Part shown: in pieces, positions 1-7,175 of the stretch | How positions within the stretch are numbered: the first letter of the stretch is position 1 | Layout of the letters: each line of letters begins with the position of its first letter | Assembly: GCA_036005125.1 (NCBI GenBank) | Contig: DASYQV010000324.1 | Coordinates: forward strand, 1-24,103 | From: DASYQV01 sp036005125 | Lineage (GTDB): Bacteria > Acidobacteriota > Vicinamibacteria > Vicinamibacterales > UBA2999 | DNA length: 24,103 bases | Direction: 5' to 3' | The notes under the pieces: model-generated | The model's input: only the letters and a program-made list of their open reading frames with translations | Databases searched by the model: none | Told to the model about the DNA's origin: nothing | Made by a program: the position numbers and the translations under genes

Positions 1-2116
1 CCAGCGTCACTTCCACCGCGTAATCACCGGCTGCGAGCGGCGCCAGCGTTGCGTCCGCGACGATCCACCGGAACTCGCCCGATGGGTCCTGCCGGTCGGT
101 TACCTGCACGGGCACTTGCATTGGCCTCCCCGCGCGATCGAGGAGCCGCGCCGTGGCAACGCCTGCGCCGGGACCCCCAACGCGCGTTTCCGGGGTCGCG
201 GTCGCTTGCGACCGCGACGAGCCAGTGCTGGTTGGCGGTCCGGCCGGCGGGCGGACCGTTGGGGTGGAGGCGGTGGTCGCATGCTCGAGGCGAAGGCGCT
301 CGCTGCGGAGGAATCGCGGGTCGGCGGTCATGAGGTATCGCGGGCCCGTGGTCGGACCCCGCCGCCACATGACACCCTCTCCGAGGCGCGAGGCGACGCC
401 GGGAACGATCAGACGCGCGACATCGCTCACCGGCAGCGGGCCGTCCTGGTTCGGCCGCACACGCACGCGAACGGCGTACTCGCCCGGCGGTATCCCTCCG
501 GCCTCCGGCACGCGCAACGAGAACATGCCCTGGGTGGCGTCGATCTGGAGGGTCTTCGTCAGCACCTCCGATCCAGTCGCTGAGACCACCACGAGATCGG
601 CGTTCGCCCCCGCGCTCCAGGCGACGTCCTTCCGCATCCGCTGATCGAGCTCTCCCACGATCCAGACGGCGGCCGTGGTCTTGTCACCCGATGCCGTGGT
701 GGGCCATGACGCGGTGCGGATGCGGAGCAAGCTGCGTGGACTCACGGACGCCGTATGGATGGCGGTCGACATCGCCTTGGCCGCCGACTCGCGTGTCTCG
801 TTCGTCAGGTCCTCCGCGGTGCGACCACGATAGCCGCGACGAGCCCGGACATCGACGCCCGGCCGCGCGACGCGCACCTTGATCGAACGGAACTTCCCGT
901 CGAGCTTCGTGTTGGTCGAGTAGTACCCGAGCAGGTAGTAGGAGGTGAGATCCTCGACGATCCGCGCCATGCCCTTCTCGATGTCGTTGGTGTTGATCAC
1001 CCCGAGACCGTCCGTGTTCTCGGCCAGCATACGCAGGCCGTCCTGGCGCGACGCCAGATTGCGACGGTCTTCGGCGGGTGAGGGTGGACGATCGGGTCCG
1101 AGCGGCGCATCGAATACGGCAAGACCGCGCGGGTAGACTGGATAGAAGCTGACGTTCGCGCGGTTGGCGTCCTCTGCCAGGCGCTGCAGCCGAAAGCGAT
1201 GATCCAGCCGCGCGAGCGCCAGGCGATCCGCGTCGCATTCGTACTTCGTCGTGCCACCGAGCGTATTCGGGTCGCTCGTCGAAGGCTTACCGCCTCGAAC
1301 GAACACCTCCGGGCGGCCAGGAACCCCGTCCCCGATGTCCCGCGCGAGTCGCGGGTTCTCGCCGAAGAGCGTCCATCCTTCGCTGATGACGAGTACCGCC
1401 TTGCGTTCCTCGCGAAGGCCCCGGAGGTGCACCACCAGATCGTCGATCGCATCGAGCGACAATTTCTCGCGCCGCCGGTCGATCATCTCGCGCGCGACGC
1501 TGTCCGCGTCGTTGCGGTTCGACGGATAGCACTGCTCGTAGCGCAGTTCCTTCGGGTCCTCGGTGATCTGCCCGCGCCGTCCCCACGTCCAGTCATCCTG
1601 CATCATCCGCGAGATGACGGCCGTCTTGCGGCCCAGCGTCAGCTGCGTGGCGAACATCTCCGGCGTCATGACGCCAACGAGGTCATCCTGGCCGATGACG
1701 CGATCGAGAAAGCGCACCACCGGCAGTCGCATCTTGTGCGATCCGTCGACCTGCGTGTGATACGTGTCGAGGAAGATGACGAACACGCGGGCCCTCGGAT
1801 CGGCGGCCATCGCGCGGCTCTCGCGGACCGTGTTCGGCTCGATGCGTGTCTCCTGAGGACCGGCTGGGCGGACGTGAACGTGCTCGAACGTTTCGATCTT
1901 CTGCACCGCTCCGTCCTCGAGGAGCTCGATCTCGTCGAGCTTCAGGTCTTCGACGGCCCGTCCGTCCTGCATGGCATACATGTCCACCCGGACGTAGTTG
2001 GCCTCCGCCCGGAACGTTGGCTGCTTCGAGGCGGCGGTCGATTGATCAGGCTGACGGTCCTGCGCCATCACCACTGCCGAGGCAGCGGCAACGAGGAGCG
2101 CGATCGGCAGTCGCAT
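1..2116 (-). CDS. Secreted VWFA-domain protein (TIGR03436 type), 3' end cut by window edge
   Basis: An open frame runs from ATG at 2116 off the left edge, about 705 codons without a stop. It begins with a signal peptide (MRLPIALLVAAASAVVMAQ), so the product is probably exported. Around residues 110-135 it has VFVIFLDTYH, the beta-strand and degenerate metal-site start of the VWFA-related family common in Acidobacteriota. Later segments match the same family: ENTDGLGVINTND, then SYYLLGYYST, then a beta-rich C-terminal half ending APLAAGDYAVEV. The classical MIDAS DxSxS is not evident. There is no Shine-Dalgarno; a TAGACT hexamer lies seven bases before the ATG, so the mRNA may be leaderless. 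The function of the family is unknown; extracellular binding or adhesion is only a guess. Family assignment is firm, role is not. Confidence 0.88.
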   Translation of the reverse strand, partial: MRLPIALLVAAASAVVMAQDRQPDQSTAASKQPTFRAEANYVRVDMYAMQDGRAVEDLKLDEIELLEDGAVQKIETFEHVHVRPAGPQETRIEPNTVRESRAMAADPRARVFVIFLDTYHTQVDGSHKMRLPVVRFLDRVIGQDDLVGVMTPEMFATQLTLGRKTAVISRMMQDDWTWGRRGQITEDPKELRYEQCYPSNRNDADSVAREMIDRRREKLSLDAIDDLVVHLRGLREERKAVLVISEGWTLFGENPRLARDIGDGVPGRPEVFVRGGKPSTSDPNTLGGTTKYECDADRLALARLDHRFRLQRLAEDANRANVSFYPVYPRGLAVFDAPLGPDRPPSPAEDRRNLASRQDGLRMLAENTDGLGVINTNDIEKGMARIVEDLTSYYLLGYYSTNTKLDGKFRSIKVRVARPGVDVRARRGYRGRTAEDLTNETRESAAKAMSTAIHTASVSPRSLLRIRTASWPTTASGDKTTAAVWIVGELDQRMRKDVAWSAGANADLVVVSATGSEVLTKTLQIDATQGMFSLRVPEAGGIPPGEYAVRVRVRPNQDGPLPVSDVARLIVPGVASRLGEGVMWRRGPTTGPRYLMTADPRFLRSERLRLEHATTASTPTVRPPAGPPTSTGSSRSQATATPETRVGGPGAGVATARLLDRAGRPMQVPVQVTDRQDPSGEFRWIVADATLAPLAAGDYAVEVTL

Positions 2117-2308
2117 AAACGCCAGTCTATCTCAGGCCTCAAAGCCTGTGAAAATGCGCCCGGCTACGGGCTACGGGCTCCAGGCTACGGGAGAAGCTTC
2201 AGCGTGCTCTTCCTGAAGTCCGAGGTCTGGAGCCCGGAGCCGATTTCTTGACACGCTCTCAGGGATCGGGCCTCATGGATCGGGGCTGCCTCAGGTCTCG
2301 GCGGCCTG
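2117..2308. repeat. Intergenic stretch with short imperfect repeats
   Basis: This gap between the VWFA gene and plsC contains no credible gene. From about 2158 to 2192 the word CTACGGG recurs three times around CTCCAGG. From 2211 to 2241 comes a related GCCTGAAG / GGAGCC-rich segment resembling the one at 11963-11990. These look like decayed dispersed palindromic repeats. TAGACT on the minus strand at 2124-2129 is a candidate -10 for the VWFA gene. Confidence 0.45.
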
Positions 2309-3040
2309 TCAGACAGCGGCGGGCCCCAGGGCCAGCAGGCTCACGATCTCCTGCCGGACCCGCTGAATGAGCCTGTCGCGGTCCTCGAGCGTGAGGCCCC
2401 TCGTCGGAATCGGACGTCCGACGCGTACCGTCACGACGACGGGCCGGACAAGAGCGCTCCCCTTCCGCATGGACGCGCGGCCACCTTGCACCGCCACCGG
2501 TACGACAGGCACCTGCGCCTGGATGGCCATGATGAATCCGCCCTTCTTGAAGGGGAGGAGATCGCCCGTCCGGCTGCGCGTGCCCTCGGGGAAAATCAGG
2601 AACGAGTTGCCGGCACGCAGCGACTCGGCTCCACGCGCGATTGACGCGATGGCCTGCTCGCGGTCGGCGCGGTCGACGGGCACGAAGCCCCCGACGTCGA
2701 ACACCGTGCCCATGATCGGGAACCCGTGGAGCTCCGCTTTGTAGAGGATGTGCAGGCGGCGGTGGAGCGATTCGAAGAGCACCGGGGGGTCGACGTTGCT
2801 CTCGTGATTGGAACAGAAGACGACCGCTTCCTTGGGAATATTCTCACGACCGACGACGCGATACCGGATGCCGGGGACGGTCAAGGCAAGCCAGACGCCC
2901 CCATGACCGAGCGCGTAGAGCGCGCTCTTCCAGCGCAGCACTGCCGCTGCGAACAGACCGAGAGGGCCGGCGACCGCAATGTAAGCGAGGATGATGATGT
3001 AGGCGAGAAGCGATCGTGTCGCCGCTATCGCGGTCGCCAT
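2309..3040 (-). CDS. plsC: 1-acyl-sn-glycerol-3-phosphate acyltransferase (PlsC/LPLAT family)
   Basis: The product (243 aa) should transfer an acyl chain to lysophosphatidic acid, making phosphatidic acid at the inner face of the membrane. Residues 11-35 form a hydrophobic N-terminal anchor. Block I is NHESNVDPP (catalytic His79 and Asp84) and block III is FPEGTRSR at 150-157; a hydrophobic VPVVPVAV strand follows, as in the family. The frame stays open upstream to 3241, but those 67 residues are made from the 3096-3181 dispersed repeat and the carD terminator, so I place the start at ATG 3040, directly before the membrane anchor. There is no Shine-Dalgarno; TATCAT lies nine bases upstream. 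The exact acyl acceptor cannot be read from sequence. Confidence 0.88.
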   Translation of the reverse strand: MATAIAATRSLLAYIIILAYIAVAGPLGLFAAAVLRWKSALYALGHGGVWLALTVPGIRYRVVGRENIPKEAVVFCSNHESNVDPPVLFESLHRRLHILYKAELHGFPIMGTVFDVGGFVPVDRADREQAIASIARGAESLRAGNSFLIFPEGTRSRTGDLLPFKKGGFIMAIQAQVPVVPVAVQGGRASMRKGSALVRPVVVTVRVGRPIPTRGLTLEDRDRLIQRVRQEIVSLLALGPAAV

Positions 3041-3095
3041 GCGGGGGGCATGATACCGCGTCGCGACGCCGGCCACGAAGGGCACGGAGATTTTT

Positions 3096-3181
3096 GGCCA
3101 CGAAGAGACACAGCGCGGCCAACGCCGCAACCAAACATGACACGCGTTGCCTCGTTGGCCGCGCTGTGTCGCTTCGTGGCC
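3096..3181. repeat. Long inverted repeat of the CACGAAG type
   Basis: Two 29-base arms, 3096-3124 and 3153-3181, are reverse complements with one mismatch and a 28-base spacer. The arms carry GGCCACGAAG and GACACAGCGCGGCC. Further partial copies of GGCCACGAAG lie at 3071-3080 and, inverted, at 3181-3190. The element fills the gap between plsC and carD. It resembles a dispersed non-autonomous palindromic repeat and codes for nothing credible. Confidence 0.8.
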
Positions 3182-3197
3182 TTCGTGGCCTGCGGAC

Positions 3198-3230
3198 AAA
3201 AAAGCCCGGGACGGTCGAACCGTCCCGGGC
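3198..3230 (-). terminator. Rho-independent terminator of carD
   Basis: A perfect 12-bp stem (3204-3215 with 3219-3230), three-base loop, is followed on the minus strand by six T. It lies about 33 bases past the carD stop and separates carD from plsC. Confidence 0.92.
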
Positions 3231-3262
3231 GAGGCGATCAAACAGAGGGTAGTGAGGAGAAC

Positions 3263-3865
3263 CTACGAAGCGCGCGCGGCAGCGCGACGCAGCGCGGGGG
3301 CTGCGGCGGCGAGCGTCTTGACGGCCTTGGCCGTCTTGGCGCGCGCGGTCGCCCGTGCCATGCTGCGGGCCTTGACCATGAAACACTTCTCGAGCGCGCG
3401 ATCAACCTTGGCCTCGACCTCGACCGCCTTCTCACGCATCACTTCCGAGACCTCGGAAATGATCAGCGCCTTGGCGCGGTCGAGCATCCGCTTCTCGCGG
3501 AACGACAGGCTCTTCGACTTGCTGAGGAACGTCAGGCTCTTGAGCACGTCGGCCATGTCGTAAATGGATCCGGTCCGCATCTTGTCCGAATTGTCCTTGA
3601 ATCGGCCCTTCCAGTTCTGGTGATTGTCAATTTTGCCGTCGCTCAGCAGGCCGAAAAGGCGCTCGACCTCTTCGTCGCTGATGGCCCTGCGCAACCCGAC
3701 GCCATCGACGTTGCTGACGGGAACGAGGACCGTCGTGTCGTTCGCTACAATGCGCAGGTGGAAGAACCCGCACGTGGTACCCAGGATAGTTTTTTCTTCG
3801 ATACGTTCGACGATGCCGAGTCCGTGATTCGGGTAAATGACCTTGTCGCCGACCTGGAATGTCAC
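3263..3865 (-). CDS. carD: CarD family RNA-polymerase-binding transcription regulator
   Basis: CarD proteins bind the RNA polymerase beta subunit and stabilise open promoter complexes. This 200-aa protein opens with the typical FQVGDKVIYPNHGLG of the polymerase-interacting domain (about residues 1-60). A helical DNA-binding domain follows (about 61-160), with Trp85 in QNWKGRF and the FREKRMLDRAKALI helix. The last 35 residues are an Ala/Lys/Arg-rich low-complexity tail. The frame stays open to an ATG at 3922, but the family N-terminus begins at the GTG at 3865, which has a GGGGG Shine-Dalgarno four bases upstream; I use that start. It is transcribed alone between its own promoter and terminator. 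Confidence 0.93.
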   Translation of the reverse strand: MTFQVGDKVIYPNHGLGIVERIEEKTILGTTCGFFHLRIVANDTTVLVPVSNVDGVGLRRAISDEEVERLFGLLSDGKIDNHQNWKGRFKDNSDKMRTGSIYDMADVLKSLTFLSKSKSLSFREKRMLDRAKALIISEVSEVMREKAVEVEAKVDRALEKCFMVKARSMARATARAKTAKAVKTLAAAAPALRRAAARAS

Positions 3866-3927
3866 GTTTCCCCCGTTGCAGGAAGGTTGGTGGTAGGACC
3901 GGTTTCGTGCCGGGAATAGCAAGAGGA

Positions 3928-3956
3928 AGTATAGCCCACTCGACGTGGGTATTCAA
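3928..3956 (-). promoter_or_regulatory. Sigma70-like promoter of carD
   Basis: On the minus strand TTGAAT (3951-3956) and TATACT (3928-3933) are separated by exactly 17 bases. The expected transcription start is near 3921, giving an untranslated leader of about 55 bases before the GTG start. The spacer itself holds a CCCAC/GTGGG inverted repeat (3935-3949), a possible operator. Confidence 0.75.
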
Positions 3957-3968
3957 CCGAAAAACCCA

Positions 3969-3986
3969 GGAAAATGGCCATTTTCC
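3969..3986. promoter_or_regulatory. Perfect 18-bp palindrome upstream of carD promoter
   Basis: GGAAAATGGCCATTTTCC reads the same on both strands and starts 13 bases upstream of the carD -35 box. Its position and symmetry fit a dimeric regulator site. It also lies about 200 bases before the divergent methyltransferase gene, so either gene could be its target. The rest of 3987-4169 shows nothing recognisable. Confidence 0.5.
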
Positions 3987-4169
3987 AAGACTTCTTATCG
4001 ATCGCCACCCACTTGCCTGCCCATCGCGCGCGACAGCTCGACCTCGGCTAACCCTTGATCTGCGTGGTATTTGTCGACGCAGCCCAACAATTACATTTCC
4101 GTAAGGCTGTCCACGCCAGAGTACAGATAAGGTATCGTGCAGGCCCCTGCCGGACCCCCTCGCCATCGG

Positions 4170-4175
4170 TACAAT
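4170..4175 (+). promoter_or_regulatory. -10-like TACAAT just before methyltransferase start
   Basis: TACAAT ends seven bases before the ATG at 4183, which would place the transcription start at or next to the start codon. A weak CTGCCG lies 17 bases upstream at 4147-4152. No Shine-Dalgarno is present, so a leaderless transcript is likely. Confidence 0.45.
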
Positions 4176-4182
4176 CGGCTCG

Positions 4183-4731
4183 ATGCGCCGCCTTGCCGCC
4201 TGCATTCTCTTTGTGCTCGGACCCGTCCTCGGCGCGCAACGCCCCGACGGGAACAGCCTGGGCCCCTACGTCGCAACGCCTGAAGACATCGTCGAAAAGA
4301 TGCTGGAGTTCGCCAAGGTGGGGCCCACCGACGTGGTCTACGACCTCGGATGCGGCGACGGCCGAATCGTGATCACGGCCGCCCGCAAGTACGGCGCGCA
4401 CGGCGTGGGCGTCGATATTGATCCCAAGCGGATTGCTGAATCCCGGGCGAACGCCCGGAATGCCGGGGTCGAATCGCTCGTCACCTTCTTCCTGCAGGAC
4501 GCGCTGACCGTCGACGTCTCGCCCGCCACGGTCGTCACACTCTATCTGGTCGCCACCTCGAACCTGCGTCTGCGACCCATGCTCACCAAAGAGCTCATGC
4601 CAGGCGCGCGTATCGTCTCTCACAACTTCGGAATGGGTAACTGGGAGCCGAATCAAGTCCTCAACCTCAAGGACACCCGCGGCACGACGCGAACGCTCTA
4701 TCTGTGGATTGCGGATGGCAAGGTGCGGTGA
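4183..4731 (+). CDS. Class I SAM-dependent methyltransferase with N-terminal signal-like segment
   Basis: This 182-aa protein carries the SAM-binding motif I VYDLGCGDGRIV near residues 52-63 and the acidic strand GVGVDI further on. The remaining fold is short, near the minimum for a class I methyltransferase, with no recognised substrate domain. The first 18 residues (MRRLAACILFVLGPVLGA) look like a cleavable signal peptide, unexpected because SAM is cytosolic. The mature part starts with a helix (TPEDIVEKML) seen in methyltransferase domains of this type. Substrate unknown. It stands alone, convergent with the ATP-grasp gene. Alternatively the segment is an uncleaved membrane anchor. Confidence 0.85.
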   Translation: MRRLAACILFVLGPVLGAQRPDGNSLGPYVATPEDIVEKMLEFAKVGPTDVVYDLGCGDGRIVITAARKYGAHGVGVDIDPKRIAESRANARNAGVESLVTFFLQDALTVDVSPATVVTLYLVATSNLRLRPMLTKELMPGARIVSHNFGMGNWEPNQVLNLKDTRGTTRTLYLWIADGKVR

Positions 4732-4741
4732 GCCTTCGGCT

Positions 4742-4920
4742 AGGTCAAAGGTCAAAGGTCAAAGGTCAAAGGTGAGGTCAAAGGTCTAGGTGCCAGGTCT
4801 AGGTGCCAGGTCTAGGTGCCAGGTCCAGGTGCCAGGTACCAGGTCCAGGTACCAGGTCCAGGTGCCAGGTCTAGGTGCCAAGTCCTGACCTTTGCCCTTT
4901 GACCTTTGACTTTTGACCTT
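4742..4920. repeat. Tandem-repeat array flanked by inverted heptamers
   Basis: The spacer between two convergent genes starts with four to five copies of a 7-base GGTCAAA unit (to about 4785). About eight copies of a degenerate 13-base unit (AGGTCTAGGTGCC and variants) follow. The array closes at about 4886-4920 with the heptamer inverted as TTTGACC. The two ends could pair as a stem around the 13-base array. No coding potential is seen. Confidence 0.85.
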
Positions 4921-4976
4921 GAGGGCTCATGATCAGGCCCTCACCTGACCTTGAGGGCTCATGATCACGCCCTCAC
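4914..4976. repeat. 32-bp period duplication covering the ATP-grasp stop codon
   Basis: Two 31-base copies, 4914-4944 and 4946-4976, differ at one base. The second copy contains the last codons and TGA stop (4965-4967) of the ATP-grasp gene; the first is a noncoding duplicate lying downstream of it. Each copy holds a GAGGGC/GCCCTC hairpin that could end transcripts but lacks a T tract. Confidence 0.85.
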
Positions 4977-5993
4977 ACGCGTCATGGCCAGTTCGACGAT
5001 TTCCTCCACCAACTGCGGGTAGGTTCGGCCCGACTTGCGGGCGGCCATCGTGAGCTCCGCGCGTGAGCTCAGCCACGGGTTCGGATTGACCTCGATAACG
5101 TGTACGCGGCCGTCGGCCTGCAGGCGCATGTCTACGCGACCGTAGTCACGAAGCTCCAGTGCCTGGTAGGCGGCAATGGCGGTCTGCTGGAGCTGCGCCA
5201 CGGTTTCTTCCGAGAGATCGGTCGGGAAAAGGGATTTGGTGTCGCGGTAGGCCTTGGTCCCCTTGCCCCACTTCACCTCCGCGGCTGCGATGCGCGGGGT
5301 GCCCTCCGGAAGCTTCGAGAGATCGAGCTCGACGATCGGGAGCGCCTCCGGCTTGTCGTTGCCGAGAATACCCACGTACATCTCGCGGCCTTCGACGTAC
5401 TCCTCGATCAGCACCGGTGAATCGAAATGCTGGTGGAGCCAGTCCATGCGCTCCATCAGCTCGCGGATCGACCTCACGACCGCGCTGAACTCGATGCCGA
5501 TGGATCCATCCTCGCGGGCGGGCTTGACGATGACCGGGAAGTGGAGGTCGTGCGAGAAATCGAGGCGGCCTCGGAAAGATTTGGCGAATACCGGCGTGTG
5601 GATTCCATGAAACGCGAAGATCTTCTTCGCGATCGCCTTGTCCTGCGCGAGCATCAGGCCGTGCGTGCCCGTGCCGGTGTACTTCCGTCCCAGGAGCTCC
5701 AGAAAGGCCGCGATCTTGAAATCCGCGGTGTCATCGTCGGCGAACGACTCGCAGAGATTGAACACGAGGTCGCAGTCGATGCGGGCCAGGGCCAGCAAAC
5801 TCTTTGTCGTGCCGTCGACCTCGTGCATCACCACTTCGTGACCGAGCTTGCCCAGAACCTCGGCAACCTCCTCCTCGACCTCCTTCTTGTCCAGCGGGCG
5901 TGTGACCGGCGATTTGTCGGCCGCCGCCGTGGATTCTTCGCTCTCGTCGACGAGGACGCGGTCGTACAGAACGACGATCTTCAGTTTGCCCAT
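4965..5993 (-). CDS. D-Ala-D-Ala-ligase-like ATP-grasp enzyme
   Basis: ATP-grasp ligases join a carboxylate to an amine through an acyl phosphate. In this 342-aa protein the signature parts are VKPAREDGSIGI (156-167, ATP and glycine-rich loop), IEEYVEGRE (196-204), the metal-ligand segment RVDMR (286-290) and EVNPNPWLSS (301-310). The last differs from the ENT-P loop of housekeeping D-alanine ligases, so a different dipeptide or peptide substrate is plausible. Residues 1-110 are a typical pre-ATP-grasp domain. The frame is open to 6113, but ATG 5993 lies two bases after the upstream metallopeptidase stop and precedes the family's KIVVLYD strand, so I start there. The pair is surely one operon. 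Confidence 0.87.
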   Translation of the reverse strand: MGKLKIVVLYDRVLVDESEESTAAADKSPVTRPLDKKEVEEEVAEVLGKLGHEVVMHEVDGTTKSLLALARIDCDLVFNLCESFADDDTADFKIAAFLELLGRKYTGTGTHGLMLAQDKAIAKKIFAFHGIHTPVFAKSFRGRLDFSHDLHFPVIVKPAREDGSIGIEFSAVVRSIRELMERMDWLHQHFDSPVLIEEYVEGREMYVGILGNDKPEALPIVELDLSKLPEGTPRIAAAEVKWGKGTKAYRDTKSLFPTDLSEETVAQLQQTAIAAYQALELRDYGRVDMRLQADGRVHVIEVNPNPWLSSRAELTMAARKSGRTYPQLVEEIVELAMTRVRA

Positions 5994-5995
5994 GA

Positions 5996-6997
5996 CTAAT
6001 CGAATCGCCCGCGCAACAGGTAGTTCATCGCGAGTGTGGTCGCCAGCGTGGTGACCTCGACGATGTAGCGAGCCTCCTCCCCCACTTCGCCCCAGAGCTT
6101 CATACGTTCGCAATTCCGGCCAATGGACTCAATCAGACCACGCACGATGGGCCGCCGGACGCCCGTCCAGTACGTGATCTTGTCCACCAGCTCGGACCTG
6201 TACTTGTTGATGATGTCGGCAGCCGGCTTCGACTCCTTCCGACGTCTCGTCGCGAAGATCTTCCCGAGGTGCGCGTCGAGGGCGATATCGATGCGGGCCC
6301 GCCTTTCCTTGGCGGCCTGCTGATAGAACTGTTCGACCGTCACTTTCATGTCGTCGGGCGTGATGTCGACCTCTCCGGTGTTGACGATCGGCTCGACATC
6401 GCCCACGGCCCGGGAGACCCGCTCGATGTAGCGAAGCTTTGCCATCGCCGGCCACCCCTTGTATTGTCGGCGCCAGGCGCTGCGGGGCGTCAACCACACG
6501 GCAAACGTCTCGGCAAAGTCCTCGTCCGGATGTTTCTGGGCGTACCACCCTTCGATATGCCGCACGTACTTCTTGCTGAACGGCACCGGCCGGTAATCGT
6601 CCCGGTACGGACGAAAAAACGGACCGAACAAGCGGCGCCACTCCGGCGTGGTGTAAAGGCGATACGCGTAGTTGAAAACGTGCCCCGCCTCGTGGCGCAT
6701 ATACATCATGATCTGCCGTTCGTCTTCGAGACTGTCAACCGCCCCCTCGAGCTTCCGCAGCTTGGGATCGGCGAGGTAGAAGGGGATGCCGAGCACAGGC
6801 TGCTGATCCGGGCATCCCCACTCGTCGGTCAGATAGCAGACAGGCCGGAACTTCTTGAAGCCGCGGCGCTCCAACTCGTGGTAGAGCTGATGCACATATT
6901 TTTCAACCGGTGATCCCTCGACCCGCAACCCCAGCTCACTGACCTTCTTGCCCAGGACCCCGCGGATTTCGGGGTCGAGGGTTTCGAATTTGACCAC
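5996..6997 (-). CDS. Putative zinc metallopeptidase (Peptidase_Mx-like)
   Basis: This 333-aa protein has the zincin motif HEAGH (His102, Glu103, His106) inside MMYMRHEAGHVFNYAYRLY. A second acidic block follows, HPDEDFAETFAVWLTP (156-171), whose glutamates could give the third metal ligand. This layout matches the predicted zinc-binding metallopeptidase family PF15887. No signal peptide is present, so it probably acts in the cytosol. The start is a GTG at 6997 with no Shine-Dalgarno, but a consensus TATAAT ends six bases before it. It is the first gene of a two-gene operon with the ATP-grasp ligase, so one may build and the other trim the same peptide (inference). Confidence 0.85.
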   Translation of the reverse strand: MVKFETLDPEIRGVLGKKVSELGLRVEGSPVEKYVHQLYHELERRGFKKFRPVCYLTDEWGCPDQQPVLGIPFYLADPKLRKLEGAVDSLEDERQIMMYMRHEAGHVFNYAYRLYTTPEWRRLFGPFFRPYRDDYRPVPFSKKYVRHIEGWYAQKHPDEDFAETFAVWLTPRSAWRRQYKGWPAMAKLRYIERVSRAVGDVEPIVNTGEVDITPDDMKVTVEQFYQQAAKERRARIDIALDAHLGKIFATRRRKESKPAADIINKYRSELVDKITYWTGVRRPIVRGLIESIGRNCERMKLWGEVGEEARYIVEVTTLATTLAMNYLLRGRFD

Positions 6998-7003
6998 TAC
7001 GCG

Positions 7004-7009
7004 ATTATA
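7004..7009 (-). promoter_or_regulatory. TATAAT -10 element of the metallopeptidase operon
   Basis: A perfect TATAAT on the minus strand ends six bases before the GTG start at 6997. That places the transcription start close to the start codon and predicts a leaderless mRNA. No good -35 box is seen 17 bases upstream. Confidence 0.5.
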
Positions 7010-7067
7010 GGTGCGGCAGGTTAGGACCGCTATGCGGCTTGGAACGTGAACTCTGGCAACCAGTCAT

Positions 7068-7098
7068 GGGCTCCGCTGGGATATCCAAGGCGGAGCCC
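7068..7098. promoter_or_regulatory. Inverted repeat upstream of the YciF-PRC gene
   Basis: Nine-base arms GGGCTCCGC (7068-7076) and GCGGAGCCC (7090-7098) are perfect reverse complements around a 13-base loop, about 80 bases before the next gene. It may be an operator or an RNA hairpin in the leader; there is no T tract. The remaining bases of the 7010-7175 gap show nothing else. Confidence 0.4.
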
Positions 7099-7175
7099 GT
7101 GACGGGTTGGGTGCCTCGGGCGACGCGGCGCCGCGGCACATGTTCTGCACTTCTCTCAGCTCTGGAGGGGGAGCT

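Noticed and set aside
361..420. A suspected frameshift in the VWFA gene
   Set aside because: Careful re-reading of the minus strand gives a continuous frame through this segment to the window edge.
1..600. Several overlapping short ORFs on both strands at the left edge
   Set aside because: They are other frames of the VWFA gene, which is open from 2116 through the window edge.
3041..3241. N-terminal extension of the acyltransferase
   Set aside because: The extra residues are translated repeat and terminator sequence, and the family N-terminus starts at 3040.
4742..4920. CRISPR array
   Set aside because: Units are 7 and 13 bases, contiguous, without unique spacers, and no cas genes are near.
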